A stretch of DNA of 64,000 nt. It comes from Alphaproteobacteria bacterium. Its GTDB lineage: Bacteria; Pseudomonadota; Alphaproteobacteria; Thalassobaculales; Thalassobaculaceae. The stretch's first letter is position 1. Each line of letters begins with the position of its first letter. Shown piece after piece: positions 17,973 to 26,683 of the stretch. Position numbers and translations under genes: made by a program. Under the pieces are notes generated by a model, which made no database searches, had not been told where the DNA came from, and saw nothing but the letters and a program-made list of their open reading frames with translations. The DNA lies in assembly GCA_022822665.1 (NCBI GenBank), contig JAJEAR010000030.1:1-64000 (forward strand), read 5' to 3'.

Positions 17973-18860
17973 ATGACAACTGTCGACAGCCAGCGCGGAG
18001 TCCAGGCGAAGGGCCTGCTGTTCGCCCTGTTCGGTATCCTGCTTCTGTCGCCGGACACCCTGATCATTCGCCTAGTCGATACCGATCCCTGGACCTTCAT
18101 CGCCTGGCGCGGAGCGCTGATGGCGGTTGGAATGACCGTCATCATCGTCGCTCTGCATGGTCTGGCGACACCGGCGCGGGTCATCGCGATCGGATGGCCA
18201 GGGATCGTGATTGCCGTGCAGTTCGCGGTCAACAATGCCGCCTTCCAGCTCTCGGTACAGAGCACGTCGGTGGCCAACACCCTTGCGATCATTGCCACCG
18301 CGCCACTGTTTGCCGCCATCTTCTCCGTGATCCTGCTGCGTGAACGGGTCCCGCTGCGCACCTGGGTCGCGATCGGCCTGTCGCTTGCGGGAATTGCACT
18401 TGTATTCGCCGGCGACTGGCAGACCGGCGCCAGCCAGTTCGGCAATGTCGCCGCCCTGGTAACGGCGATCGGGCTTGGCGGGCACTTCGTTCTGGTGCGG
18501 CTGGCGCGACCCAGGGACATGACCCCGGCGATCGCCGCCGGCGGGGTGCTGATCTGCCTGAGCGGCCTGGTCATGGCCGAGTCGATCTACGTGGCACCGG
18601 TCGGGTTCGGACTGCTGGCGGTGCTCGGCCTCATCCTGCTGCCGGTCTCCTTCCTGCTGCTGACCCGCGCGCCGCGGTACATTTCCGCGCCGGAGGTCAG
18701 CCTGATTCTGCTGCTCGAAACCATCCTGGGCCCGCTTTGGGTGTGGCTGGCGATTTCCGAGACACCGCCGCTGCTCACGCTGGTCGGCGGCGGCATGATC
18801 ATTGTCGTGCTGGCTGTTCACGCCATGATTGCACTAAGGGCCACGCCTCCGGGAAGATGA
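17973..18860 (+). CDS. DMT superfamily (EamA) transporter
   Basis: A 295-aa inner-membrane permease with ten predicted helices in two EamA repeats. The first repeat begins LLFALFGILLLSPDTLIIRL with the typical PWTFIAWRGALMAVGM; the second begins around residue 155 (NVAALVTAIGLGGHFVLVRL). The end of repeat two, SLILLLETILGPLWVWLAI, contains the conserved Glu-x3-Gly-Pro found in most EamA proteins. Such proteins usually export amino acids or metabolites, and the substrate here is unknown. The ATG follows GGGAAGGGC. Hairpins flank the gene on both sides (17938-17961 and 18869-18940). Confidence 0.9.
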   Translation: MTTVDSQRGVQAKGLLFALFGILLLSPDTLIIRLVDTDPWTFIAWRGALMAVGMTVIIVALHGLATPARVIAIGWPGIVIAVQFAVNNAAFQLSVQSTSVANTLAIIATAPLFAAIFSVILLRERVPLRTWVAIGLSLAGIALVFAGDWQTGASQFGNVAALVTAIGLGGHFVLVRLARPRDMTPAIAAGGVLICLSGLVMAESIYVAPVGFGLLAVLGLILLPVSFLLLTRAPRYISAPEVSLILLLETILGPLWVWLAISETPPLLTLVGGGMIIVVLAVHAMIALRATPPGR

Positions 18861-18868
18861 AGAGCCAT

Positions 18869-18940
18869 GGGGACTTATATCGATGACTGGTGCGACATCC
18901 CACCAGTTAGCCTGGCGCACCAGTCATCGATATAATCCCC
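18869..18940 (+). repeat. Long inverted repeat (hairpin) before the amidohydrolase gene
   Basis: The arms 18869-18894 and 18916-18940 are reverse complements over 25 bases with a single extra C (18874) in the left arm; the loop is 21 bases. The right arm ends five bases before the ATG at 18946. No T run follows, so it is not a classic terminator, although it could end EamA transcription. It could also be a small mobile repeat or an RNA structure that controls the downstream start. Confidence 0.7.
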
Positions 18941-18945
18941 GAGCC

Positions 18946-19851
18946 ATGCAGATCGTCGACGCGCATCATCATTTCTGGGATCTTTCGGCCGGCCGCCACC
19001 CGTGGCTGGTCGGTGATCCCGAACCCGGGTTCTTTCTCGGCGACTACTCCGCGATCAGGCGGACGTACCTGCCGGACGACTATCGCCGCGATGCGGACGG
19101 GTTCGATGTCGTTGCCACAGTGCATGTGGAGGCCGAGTGGGACCGGTACTCGCAGGTCGCGGAAACCGAGTGGCTCACCGGTCTCAACCGGGAGTACGGG
19201 CTTCCCAGTGTCATCGTCGGCCACGTGTGGCTCGCTGCGCCGGACTGCGAGAACATCCTGCGCGGCCACATGGCCCACCCGCTGTTTCGCGGCGTACGCT
19301 CGAAGCCGGTGACCTCGCCGGACGGGAACCCCGCGTCACTGCCGGCGGCAGGCACCATGCGGGACCCGGCCTGGCGTGCCGGTCTCGCCGTGCTCGAGCG
19401 GCTCGGGCTGACCTATGATCTCAGGGTTCCGTACTGGCACCTCGAGGAGGCGGCCGATGCCATCGGACCGCACGGCGACCTGCCGGTAGTCCTCAACCAC
19501 ACCGGGTTTCCCTGGGATCGCAGCGAGAACGGACTTGCCGCGTGGCGAACCGCGATGAAGACGCTTGCAGCCCTGCCGAATGTCCATGTGAAACTGTCGG
19601 AACTCGGGTTGAAGGACGCGCCGTGGACCGTCGACGGCAACCGGCGCGTCGTGCGCGAGGCGGTGGAGATATTCGGGACCGAGCGCTGCATGTGGGCGTC
19701 GAACTTCCCGGTCGCCGGCCTGCGGATCGGCTACCGCGAACAGCTCGAGGGGATGTTCGAGATACTGGGCGACCTGTCGGCAAACGAGCGGGACCGGGTG
19801 TTCCGCGGGAACGCCGCGGCCTTCTATCGCATCGACGGCGTCGAGCCGTAA
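18946..19851 (+). CDS. Amidohydrolase 2 family (PDC lactonase-like) protein
   Basis: A 301-aa TIM-barrel metal-dependent hydrolase of the amidohydrolase-2 group, whose members include 2-pyrone-4,6-dicarboxylate lactonase and L-fuconolactonase. The N-terminal metal motif is VDAHHHFWDL at residues 4-13. Further barrel landmarks are VLNHTGFPWDR, NVHVKLSELG and MWASNFPV with a closing Asn/Ser site, while AAAFYRI ends the barrel as in fuconolactonases. The start at 18946 matches the conserved MQIVDAHHH, but it has no obvious Shine-Dalgarno sequence because the hairpin arm occupies the space upstream. Substrate is unknown; a lactone is most likely. Confidence 0.85.
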   Translation: MQIVDAHHHFWDLSAGRHPWLVGDPEPGFFLGDYSAIRRTYLPDDYRRDADGFDVVATVHVEAEWDRYSQVAETEWLTGLNREYGLPSVIVGHVWLAAPDCENILRGHMAHPLFRGVRSKPVTSPDGNPASLPAAGTMRDPAWRAGLAVLERLGLTYDLRVPYWHLEEAADAIGPHGDLPVVLNHTGFPWDRSENGLAAWRTAMKTLAALPNVHVKLSELGLKDAPWTVDGNRRVVREAVEIFGTERCMWASNFPVAGLRIGYREQLEGMFEILGDLSANERDRVFRGNAAAFYRIDGVEP

Positions 19852-19855
19852 GGGA

Positions 19856-20506
19856 TCAGACCATGGGGTAGGCGGCCGCGACCAGGGAAGTCTGGATGTC
19901 CCAGACCGACTGGGAAACCGCCTGGCCGATCAGGTCCATCCTGCGGATCTGCTCGATCCGGTCCTGCATCTGCTTGAATTCGCGCTGCGGCACCAGTTCC
20001 TGGAGGATTCCGCATTCGTACGTCAGGCAGATGATCACGATGTCGCGCGGTTCCGGGATTTCGTCGGAGAACAGCACGCCCATGATCCGCAGCTTGACCT
20101 CGCGTTCGGCGGTTCCGTCGATCACCGGGTAGCGACGGGACCGGAACACCCACAGGAACCGTTCGTCCTGTCGTTCGAGAATGCCGCGCTGAACCAGTCT
20201 CGCGAGCGCGGTTTCGCGGATGTCGACTGCATCGTTCGCGATGGTCTCGACCCAGTAGCGTGGCGTGTGCCGCTCGCCGCTGGCGACGATCAGCGCGAGC
20301 GCCGGATCCAGAAGGTCGTCATCCATCGGTGTCGGGTCGATCAGGGTCAGGGAATCAAGATCGGTGTCGATCCGGTTTGCCAGCGCGAGGTCCATCAGGA
20401 CCGCGCCGGACAGTGCGTAGCGGATGGCACCCTCGGCGACCGGCAGGAAGTCGCCATCGGTGTCATCCAGCAACAGCAGCATCAGCTCTTCCGGAAACGT
20501 CAGCAT
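19856..20506 (-). CDS. GPP34 (GOLPH3/Vps74-like) family protein
   Basis: A 216-aa protein whose N-terminus LTFPEELMLLLLDDTDGDF is the signature opening of the GPP34 family, which includes the eukaryotic Golgi phosphoprotein GOLPH3 that binds PI4P. The remainder follows the family pattern: GAVLMDLALANRID, a middle region with LVQRGILERQDERFLWVF, then YPVIDGTAEREVKLRI. Bacterial homologues are best known from actinobacteria and function is unsettled; peripheral binding to acidic lipids is the usual guess. It lies convergently behind the amidohydrolase, with its stop four bases from that gene's end, and is not obviously linked to a secretion system. Confidence 0.8.
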   Translation of the reverse strand: MLTFPEELMLLLLDDTDGDFLPVAEGAIRYALSGAVLMDLALANRIDTDLDSLTLIDPTPMDDDLLDPALALIVASGERHTPRYWVETIANDAVDIRETALARLVQRGILERQDERFLWVFRSRRYPVIDGTAEREVKLRIMGVLFSDEIPEPRDIVIICLTYECGILQELVPQREFKQMQDRIEQIRRMDLIGQAVSQSVWDIQTSLVAAAYPMV

Positions 20507-20651
20507 GGTCCTGGTACCTCGTTGCCACCTGTGTTCCGGACCGGCCCGGGGGTTCCGGGAACCGACCCCTTCATCATATCTGCAGTCTTTGTGCGTGTTT
20601 GTCCACAGGGTTGATCGTGACTGCGTGCACCGCCATCGGCAAGGTAAGCGG

Positions 20652-21866
20652 TCATGTCTGCTTGCGCAGCAGAAACTCCCGTCCGACCTTCACCGCGGGT
20701 TGACCGCCATAGTCGACGATGTCAGCCGTCGCGTAGGTCTCGCTCCACTTCTCGGGCAGGTATGAACCTGTCCCGACCACGTCGATCGGTGCTTCGGCGA
20801 GTGCCATGATCCGGCATTTCGCGGGCGAGAACCCGCTCGACGCCACGATCCGGGCGCCCTCGAAACCAGCGGCATCAAGCTGTTCGCGCAGGTGCCAGAT
20901 CGCCGCGGCGGAGACACCGGTCCCGATCAGGTGCCGCAGTTCCGGCTCCGAGCGGTAGCCGCGGATTGCACGCGGCGCGTTGCGCTCGATCGCCGCGTAG
21001 GACCGTCCCATGTCGAGGCCCTCGATGTAGCGCCCGCCGTGGGTGTCGAGCCGGATCGAGAGCCGGCCCTGCTGCACGAGATCCGGGAACCGGGCGCAGA
21101 CCGCGATCGCGTCGGAGATTTCCCGGCCGAAGTAGTCCACCAGCACCGTCAGGTCCTGGTCTGGGTGGGTGTTGCGGAACATCTCGGCGGCACGCACCGT
21201 CGAGCCGGCATAGCCGATCAGCGCGTGCGGCATGGTGCCGAGCCCGCGCTCGCGGCCGAAGAAGTGGGCGGTGTTGTCGGTGGCGCTGCCGACAAAGCCG
21301 ATGGCTCCGACCTTCTTGCGCGCCTTCTGCGAGCCGACGCTGGCGCCGTAGGCCATGAGTTCGCCCATCTCGTTGCCGGCGCAGTGGCGTGCGTCCATGG
21401 CGAGAAATGCCACCTTCGGCAGTTCGACACACATGACGTAGGCGTTATAGGCCGCCACGCAGGCTCCGCCCAACTTCTGCAGGAACTGGGTTTCGAGGTC
21501 GACAAGATCGTGGAATGACCCCGAGACGTAGAGGATCGGCTCGCCGGCACCGACCCAGGCTCCTTCCCTGTACTTCAGGTCAATCTCGATCCCGGAGCCG
21601 CGCTCGCGTGCCATGTTCTCGAGCCAGGCGATCGCCAGCCTCGGCGCCGAGGTCACCGGACGGCGCATGAACACCGCGTAGGTGACCGGCTTGTCGCCGA
21701 AGCGGGCAACGATTGCCTTGGTTCGCAGGAAGTAGCTGTCGACGTAACGCGACAGGCTGGTCTCGCCCGGCTCGACCGTCATGCGGGGCACGGGTGTCCC
21801 GTGCCCCGCATCTGCGTCCGCATGTCCTGGACCGGCCGGCGGCCGGTCTTGCGCACGTCTGCTCAT
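20652..21866 (-). CDS. Nicotinate phosphoribosyltransferase family protein
   Basis: A 404-aa protein of the NAPRTase superfamily, which makes nicotinate mononucleotide in NAD salvage. The segments VTYAVFMRRPV, SGSFHDLVDLETQFLQKLGG, the barrel strand VLVDYFGREISDAIAV and the phosphate-binding stretch VASSGFSPAKCRIMALAEAP IDVVGTGSYLP are compatible. It is shorter than typical enzymes. GGAGG lies 11 bases before the ATG at 21866; an alternative ATG at 21782 would drop 28 weakly conserved residues. The assignment is to the family, and the substrate could differ from nicotinate. Confidence 0.75.
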   Translation of the reverse strand: MSRRAQDRPPAGPGHADADAGHGTPVPRMTVEPGETSLSRYVDSYFLRTKAIVARFGDKPVTYAVFMRRPVTSAPRLAIAWLENMARERGSGIEIDLKYREGAWVGAGEPILYVSGSFHDLVDLETQFLQKLGGACVAAYNAYVMCVELPKVAFLAMDARHCAGNEMGELMAYGASVGSQKARKKVGAIGFVGSATDNTAHFFGRERGLGTMPHALIGYAGSTVRAAEMFRNTHPDQDLTVLVDYFGREISDAIAVCARFPDLVQQGRLSIRLDTHGGRYIEGLDMGRSYAAIERNAPRAIRGYRSEPELRHLIGTGVSAAAIWHLREQLDAAGFEGARIVASSGFSPAKCRIMALAEAPIDVVGTGSYLPEKWSETYATADIVDYGGQPAVKVGREFLLRKQT

Positions 21867-21938
21867 GGAAACGGGCCCGCCTCCAAGGGGGCAGTTGCCA
21901 CCATCAGTCTTCGCTTTTGCCGGTCAGCCGGCACGAGG

Positions 21939-23309
21939 TCAAGACGCGACGGCCCGGCGTGCCCCCAGCATGTCGGAAATCAGAAACGCGAGTTCGAGCG
22001 ACTGCGACGCGTTCAGCCGCGGATCGCAGTGGGTGTGATAGCGGTCCGCGAGCGACTGTTCGGTGATCCTGTTCGATCCGCCGCCAAGGCACTCGGTGAC
22101 GTCCTGTCCGGTCATCTCCAGATGCACTCCGCCGGCGTAGGTGCCCTCGGCGGCGTGGGTCTCGAAGAAGCTCCGCACCTCGGCAAGGATCCGGTCGACG
22201 GGACGGGTCTTGTAGCCGTTCGACGAGGTGATCGTGTTGCCGTGCATCGGGTCGCACGACCAGACCACGGTTCGTCCCTCACGTTCGACCGCGCGGATCA
22301 GCGGCGTCAGTTTCTCGGCCACCTGGTCGGAACCCATTCGGCAGATGAGCGTGAGCCGGCCCGGTTCGTCGTCGGGATTGAGGATGTCGATCAGCCGTAG
22401 CAGGCCATCGGGATCAAGCGAGGGCCCGCACTTCAGGCCCAGCGGATTGTGCACACCACGGGCGAACTCGACATGGGCCCCGTCGGGTTGCCTGGTCCGG
22501 TCGCCGATCCAGATCATGTGGGCCGACGTGCTGAACCAGCCGCCGTCATCGGTGATGGTGTCACGCCGGGTCATCGCCTGTTCGTAGCCGAGCAGCAGGG
22601 CCTCGTGCGAGGTATAGAACTCGGTCTCCCGCAGCTGCTGGGTGGACCCGGCATCCACTCCGCAGGCGCGCATGAAGCGCAGGCACTCGTCGATGCGCGT
22701 GGAGATCTCCTGGAACCGGTCGCTCTGCGGCGTGCTGGAGACAAAACCCAGCGTCCAGCGATGGATTTCTTCCAGGTCGGCGAACCCGCCCTGGGCAAAG
22801 GCGCGCAACAGGTTCAGGGTTGCCGCCGATTGGGTATACGCGCGCAGCTGCCGGTCGGGATCGGGCTCGCGCTCATCGCTGGCGAAATTGATACCGTTGA
22901 TGATGTCGCCGCGGTAACTCGGCAGTTCCACCCCGTTCTGGACCTCCACCGGGCTCGATCGCGGCTTGGCGAACTGGCCCGCCAGGCGTCCGACCTTGAC
23001 CACCGGCATGCCGGCGGCAAAGGTCATGACCACCGCCATCTGCAGCAGGACGCGAAAGGTGTCGCGGATGGTGTCGGGGGAGAACTCGGCGAAACTCTCC
23101 GCGCAGTCGCCGCCCTGCAGCAGGAACCCCTTCCCCTGTGCGACCCGCCCAAGCGATTCCTTCAGGCGCAGTGCCTCGCCGACAAAGACCAGCGGGGGGT
23201 ATCCCGACAGTTCCTTCTCCACCCGGCCGAGGTGATCCGTATCCCGGTACTCGGGGACCTGAAGGATCGGAAATTGCCGCCAGGAACTGGGACTCCAGTT
23301 CTTCTCCAT
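21939..23309 (-). CDS. 3-deoxy-7-phosphoheptulonate synthase, class II
   Basis: A 456-aa plant-like (class II) DAHP synthase, the first enzyme of the shikimate pathway, condensing phosphoenolpyruvate with erythrose 4-phosphate. Conserved blocks are [13 protein letters not shown] at the N-terminus, [13 protein letters not shown] with the metal-binding Cys, [12 protein letters not shown], and the later [26 protein letters not shown] and [15 protein letters not shown]. The start at 23309 follows GGAAGGA. It is far from aroK and aroB (62-64 kb), so the pathway is dispersed. It is divergent from the MFS gene at 23486. Confidence 0.96.
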   Translation of the reverse strand: MEKNWSPSSWRQFPILQVPEYRDTDHLGRVEKELSGYPPLVFVGEALRLKESLGRVAQGKGFLLQGGDCAESFAEFSPDTIRDTFRVLLQMAVVMTFAAGMPVVKVGRLAGQFAKPRSSPVEVQNGVELPSYRGDIINGINFASDEREPDPDRQLRAYTQSAATLNLLRAFAQGGFADLEEIHRWTLGFVSSTPQSDRFQEISTRIDECLRFMRACGVDAGSTQQLRETEFYTSHEALLLGYEQAMTRRDTITDDGGWFSTSAHMIWIGDRTRQPDGAHVEFARGVHNPLGLKCGPSLDPDGLLRLIDILNPDDEPGRLTLICRMGSDQVAEKLTPLIRAVEREGRTVVWSCDPMHGNTITSSNGYKTRPVDRILAEVRSFFETHAAEGTYAGGVHLEMTGQDVTECLGGGSNRITEQSLADRYHTHCDPRLNASQSLELAFLISDMLGARRAVAS

Positions 23310-23485
23310 CGGGGAGGGTCCTTCCTCTCGGTCTCAACGTGGCGGCACTCCTACCAGCATGACCGGGACAAGTGAAGCCGAATACCGGACGCAAGGGTGC
23401 GCAGCGCGGCGGGACTGTGCGAAACTGCGGCCCGTACGGTCACTTCCGGGGCGGGCTTGCAGTCGTGCACGGACACACGTTTTCC

Positions 23486-24784
23486 ATGTTGGGACTGCCG
23501 GGGGCCGCGTCGGTCCGCCGGATCACCGGGCCCGGGGCGCAGTCCGCGCTCGTGCGCGCCATCGTGCTGGTATTCCTGCCGTTTGCCGCCGGTTACTATC
23601 TTTCCTACTTCTACCGCTCGACCAACGCGGTCATCGCACCGCAGCTGGTCTCCGAGGTGGGGCTGAACGCCGGCGACCTCGGGTTCCTCACCTCGATGTA
23701 CTTCCTCACCTTTGCGGCCTTCCAGTTGCCGCTCGGGATTCTGCTCGACCGCTACGGGCCGCGGCGGGTGCAGAGCTGCCTGCTGCTTGCGGCTGCCGCC
23801 GGCGCGCTGCTGTTCTCGCTTGGTGACGACATCGTCACGCTTGCCGTCGGACGCGGATTGATCGGGCTCGGGGTCGCCGGTTGCCTGATGTCAGCGATCA
23901 AGGCCGGCACCATCTGGTTCGATACCCGGCACTGGCCCGTGGTCAACGGTTGCCTGCTGGCGGTCGGGGGTCTCGGCGCGGTATCGGCCACCGCACCGCT
24001 CGAGGCGGCCCTGGGGGTAGTCGACTGGCGCCACATCTTCGTCGCACTCGCCTGTGCCACTGTCCTGGTGTCCGCGCTGATCCTTGTCGTGGTTCCCGAG
24101 AGCCGCACGGCGGTCGTGCGCTCCGGGCTGATCCAGCAGGTCCGGGAACTCGGACGCATCTACACCAACCGCGTGTTCTGGCGCCTGGCGCCGCTCACGG
24201 TGGCCGGGATGTCGGCGAACCTCGCGATCCAGGGCCTGTGGGCCGGTCCGTGGCTGCGGGACGTCGCCGGGTTCGGACGTGACGGGGTCGCGCTCTACCT
24301 GCTGGCGCTCGCGCTGGCGCTCACGGTCGGTTCGGTGTTGCTCGGCGTGGCGGCGAGTTGGGCCGAGCGCCGGGGTTTTCCGCTGCTCTCGTTCTTCGTC
24401 ACCTTCTCGATCGCCTTCCTGCTGGTCCAGACCGTGATCCTGACCGGGGTGTTGCCCCAGGCCCTGTGGACCTGGGTCGGCTTCGGCCTGCTCGCCAACA
24501 TCGCCATGGCCACCATCGCCTACCTGACGCGCTACTTCCCGCCCGAGCAGTCCGGCCGGGTGATCACCGCGATGAACATGCTGATCTTCTCCGGCGTGTT
24601 TCTCACCCAGTACCTGATCGGCGAGGTGATCGACCTGTGGCCGAAGGACGCGGACGGCGGCTACCACCCGCAGGCCTACATGGCGGCCTTTGGCGCGGTC
24701 GCCGCAGCACAGCTGGCAAGCCTCCTGTGGTTCGCGTTGCACAGACCGCGCGACACGGCGGACCGGCTGGCATCCCCGGCCTGA
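23486..24784 (+). CDS. MFS transporter
   Basis: A 432-aa major facilitator permease with twelve predicted helices. The motif between helices 2 and 3 is GILLDRYGPRRVQ (loop D-R-x-G-x-R-R), and the central loop near residue 200 is followed by RVFWRLAPLTVAGM. It resembles phosphate/organate or nitrate permeases only in general. The start at 23486 (MLGLPGAASVRR) is chosen since similarity begins shortly afterwards; an earlier frame start at 23372 would add 38 basic residues. No partner gene suggests the substrate. Confidence 0.85.
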   Translation: MLGLPGAASVRRITGPGAQSALVRAIVLVFLPFAAGYYLSYFYRSTNAVIAPQLVSEVGLNAGDLGFLTSMYFLTFAAFQLPLGILLDRYGPRRVQSCLLLAAAAGALLFSLGDDIVTLAVGRGLIGLGVAGCLMSAIKAGTIWFDTRHWPVVNGCLLAVGGLGAVSATAPLEAALGVVDWRHIFVALACATVLVSALILVVVPESRTAVVRSGLIQQVRELGRIYTNRVFWRLAPLTVAGMSANLAIQGLWAGPWLRDVAGFGRDGVALYLLALALALTVGSVLLGVAASWAERRGFPLLSFFVTFSIAFLLVQTVILTGVLPQALWTWVGFGLLANIAMATIAYLTRYFPPEQSGRVITAMNMLIFSGVFLTQYLIGEVIDLWPKDADGGYHPQAYMAAFGAVAAAQLASLLWFALHRPRDTADRLASPA

Positions 24785-24915
24785 CGGAACCAGGCGGCGG
24801 CAGCGGGGAAAACCACATCGGGCAGGCGTGCCGGCCGGCCTGGCACACAGACATGGGTGGGCAGGTTTGCCCTGACACGATATGCGCAACTGTCCACAGA
24901 CCGCTCCATGACGGC

Positions 24916-24999
24916 TCGACCAAGTGGCGCGCTACGTTTCACTTTGACGACAGCAACACCGAGGATGTCGACTATCCAAATGACTACCAGGGGATCTGA
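24916..24999 (+). pseudogene. HigB-type toxin, C-terminal remnant
   Basis: In the frame ending with the TGA at 24997-24999 the translation reads STKWRATFHFDDSNTEDVDY and a few residues more. This is the end of a HigB/RelE-like toxin, in which family members show W-R-x-T-F-x-F and D-V-D-Y. The usual 65-70 preceding residues are absent: the DNA before about 24916 does not translate to a toxin. The stop ends one base before the antitoxin ATG, which is the normal higBA arrangement. The toxin therefore appears deleted and its antitoxin left behind. Confidence 0.55.
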
Positions 25000-25000
25000 T

Positions 25001-25288
25001 ATGTCCATGCACACCCCGGTGCACCCCGGAGCGATAGTCCGAGAGGACTGCCTGACCTCCCTGGGTTTGTCCGTGACGCAGGGAGCGCGGCACCTTGGTG
25101 TCGGCCGGAAGGCACTGTCCAACCTGGTGAATGAGAAGACATCCATTTCCATCGAAATGGCCTATCGTCTGTCCAAGGCATTCGGATCCACTCCGGAACC
25201 CTGGCTGAGGATGCAGCTGGCCTTTGACCTGGCACGATCTCGACACCTTGAACAGGAGATCCAGGTCAAGAGACTCGAGGCCGACTAG
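25001..25288 (+). CDS. higA: HigA-family addiction module antitoxin
   Basis: A 95-aa Xre-type helix-turn-helix antitoxin. The family-specific opening is HTPVHPGAIVREDCLTSLGL, and the DNA-binding segment SVTQGARHLGVGRKALSNLV spans residues 24-43. The conserved SISIEMAYRLSKAFGSTPEPWL closes the HTH region. The longer frame upstream includes the toxin remnant in another phase, so the ATG at 25001 is used. With its toxin truncated, it is an orphan that may still repress its own promoter or counter HigB toxins encoded elsewhere. Confidence 0.88.
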   Translation: MSMHTPVHPGAIVREDCLTSLGLSVTQGARHLGVGRKALSNLVNEKTSISIEMAYRLSKAFGSTPEPWLRMQLAFDLARSRHLEQEIQVKRLEAD

Positions 25289-25677
25289 CTCTAGAACTTC
25301 TCCATGGTTAGATTTGGGGGGCTACTGCCAACCAATAGGCTGCGGTTCCCTTGCCGCCAGAATGGCCCGTGCCGCACCGACTCGCGGCCGGCGGGGTGAA
25401 TTCTTCAACGCCGGGAGCGGAGCCGGTTAACGGGCTCCCCTACCGCGGTACATTGGATAGCGGCGCCGAACTCATCGTGCCGCGCATTTCCCCGGGTCAG
25501 CGAGATAGCCGGCCGCGAGGGCGTGCGCCGCGTAATCCGGGAAGGCGGCCGGATCACGGTAGCCGGCGGTGCACGCGCGAGGAGAGCCGGCATGGTCCAT
25601 GTCGCCGCGGGCGGGGGCAGCCGGGCACTGGACAGACCGGCGCGCGCGGCCAGCTTTCCCAGTTGGGTGGGCGGCGC
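25289..25677. other. Stretch without a recognisable gene
   Basis: Several overlapping open frames exist on both strands, but I recognise none. The interval separates higA from the DUF1640-like pair on the opposite strand. It may hold decayed sequence of a mobile or transferred segment. Confidence 0.4.
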
Positions 25678-25785
25678 TCATCGGAACGCTGTTACCAGAA
25701 CGGCGGCGAGCGTCACGAGACTGAGGGCCAGACTGGCACTCGCCAGCCACAGCGTCCTGCGCATGGTACGCCATACGGCCGTCAT
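25678..25785 (-). CDS. Small single-helix membrane peptide (35 aa)
   Basis: An ATG-to-TGA frame of 35 residues with a basic N-terminus (MTAVWRTMRRTLW) followed by a hydrophobic run (LASASLALSLVTLAAVLVTA) that would span the membrane once. Its ATG is five bases after the stop of the DUF1640-like gene on the same strand, so the two probably share a transcript. No Shine-Dalgarno sequence is evident, and translation may depend on reinitiation. Homologues are not known to me. It could be a random frame, though the membrane pattern makes this less likely. Confidence 0.45.
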   Translation of the reverse strand: MTAVWRTMRRTLWLASASLALSLVTLAAVLVTAFR

Positions 25786-25790
25786 GGCAG

Positions 25791-26039
25791 CTACTTCAGC
25801 AGCGCGACGATAAACCCGCCTTGCGCCGCCTGGGCAAGCACGATCCGCCAGGTCATGCGAGCCTCAACCGCGGCCAGGTCCGCCTGCGTCGCATTCTGCA
25901 ACACGTCCAGGTCCGCTTTGGTCGCGTGCTCCCCTTGCCCGGCCCGGATTGCGTCGGCGACGGCTTCCGCCGCCTCGTGGGACAGCCCCGCGTTCTCCAT
26001 GTCGTGGGCAACGGCCAGCGTGTCGAACGTGGCCGCCAT
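25791..26039 (-). CDS. DUF1640-like coiled-coil protein
   Basis: An 82-aa protein resembling the DUF1640/CCDC90 family of short bacterial coiled-coil proteins. It starts MAATFDTLAVAHDMENAGLS, continues with an alanine-rich helix HEAAEAVADAIRAGQGEHAT, and has a heptad-like helix KADLDVLQNATQADLAAVEA before a C-terminal hydrophobic anchor (GGFIVALLK). The start at 26039 is set by the typical opening sequence. Such genes occur in many alphaproteobacteria, often with other short genes, and function is unknown. The anchor appears short here, as the next frame supplies a separate membrane peptide. Confidence 0.6.
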   Translation of the reverse strand: MAATFDTLAVAHDMENAGLSHEAAEAVADAIRAGQGEHATKADLDVLQNATQADLAAVEARMTWRIVLAQAAQGGFIVALLK

Positions 26040-26683
26040 CACGCGCCCCTCCCGGCTCTGGCGGCAGCCCCCCCTGGCAGCGCGCTCGCGCTGCTCGCAG
26101 AGGCTCTCGGCCCGCTCGCAGTGCTTGCGGGACGCGGCGCGGACGAACTCCGGAACTGACAACCCTTCCGGACTCGCGCAGACCTCGGCGCGCGAGCGCA
26201 GCCGGCGGGCGAACTTGACGATGATTCCGGTGCGAGTATCTCGCCTGTCCTGGCCGTCCATGGAAATCTCACTCCAGTCATGGCGGCTCGAATTGTATCT
26301 GCTGTGGGAAAGGTCGGGCAATTGGGTGAGGTGGGCAGGGTGGACATCCGTCCACGTCGGATGGCCTCAATTGCTGATTAGAATCGCAGGGGATTACATC
26401 CAGCAAGACCATCGATCGAAAAGAGCCCGACCGGCTCGGGGTTGATTTCTCTGACGCCGCTTCCGGATGGCGGCTGTCCCCGGCACGACAAGCTTCTGTA
26501 ACGGCACCTGTACTGCGCCCCCGGTTCAAGCCGATTACACGACGGCTTGCATCCCCAAGCGCATGTGCGGCCGGGGAAGCACAGGCGGGACTTTCTTCAG
26601 CGTTCGGTTCTCGAACGCCGCTCGGCACGTTCCGCCACTTGATACCGCGTACGCCTGAAGGTCGCTCGCGGTGGGACGTCGGT
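26040..26683. other. Stretch without a recognisable gene
   Basis: About 640 bases between the DUF1640-like gene and the PhyH gene on the same strand. Frames on both strands are open but give no familiar protein. It is probably intergenic or decayed DNA within the accessory zone. Confidence 0.4.
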
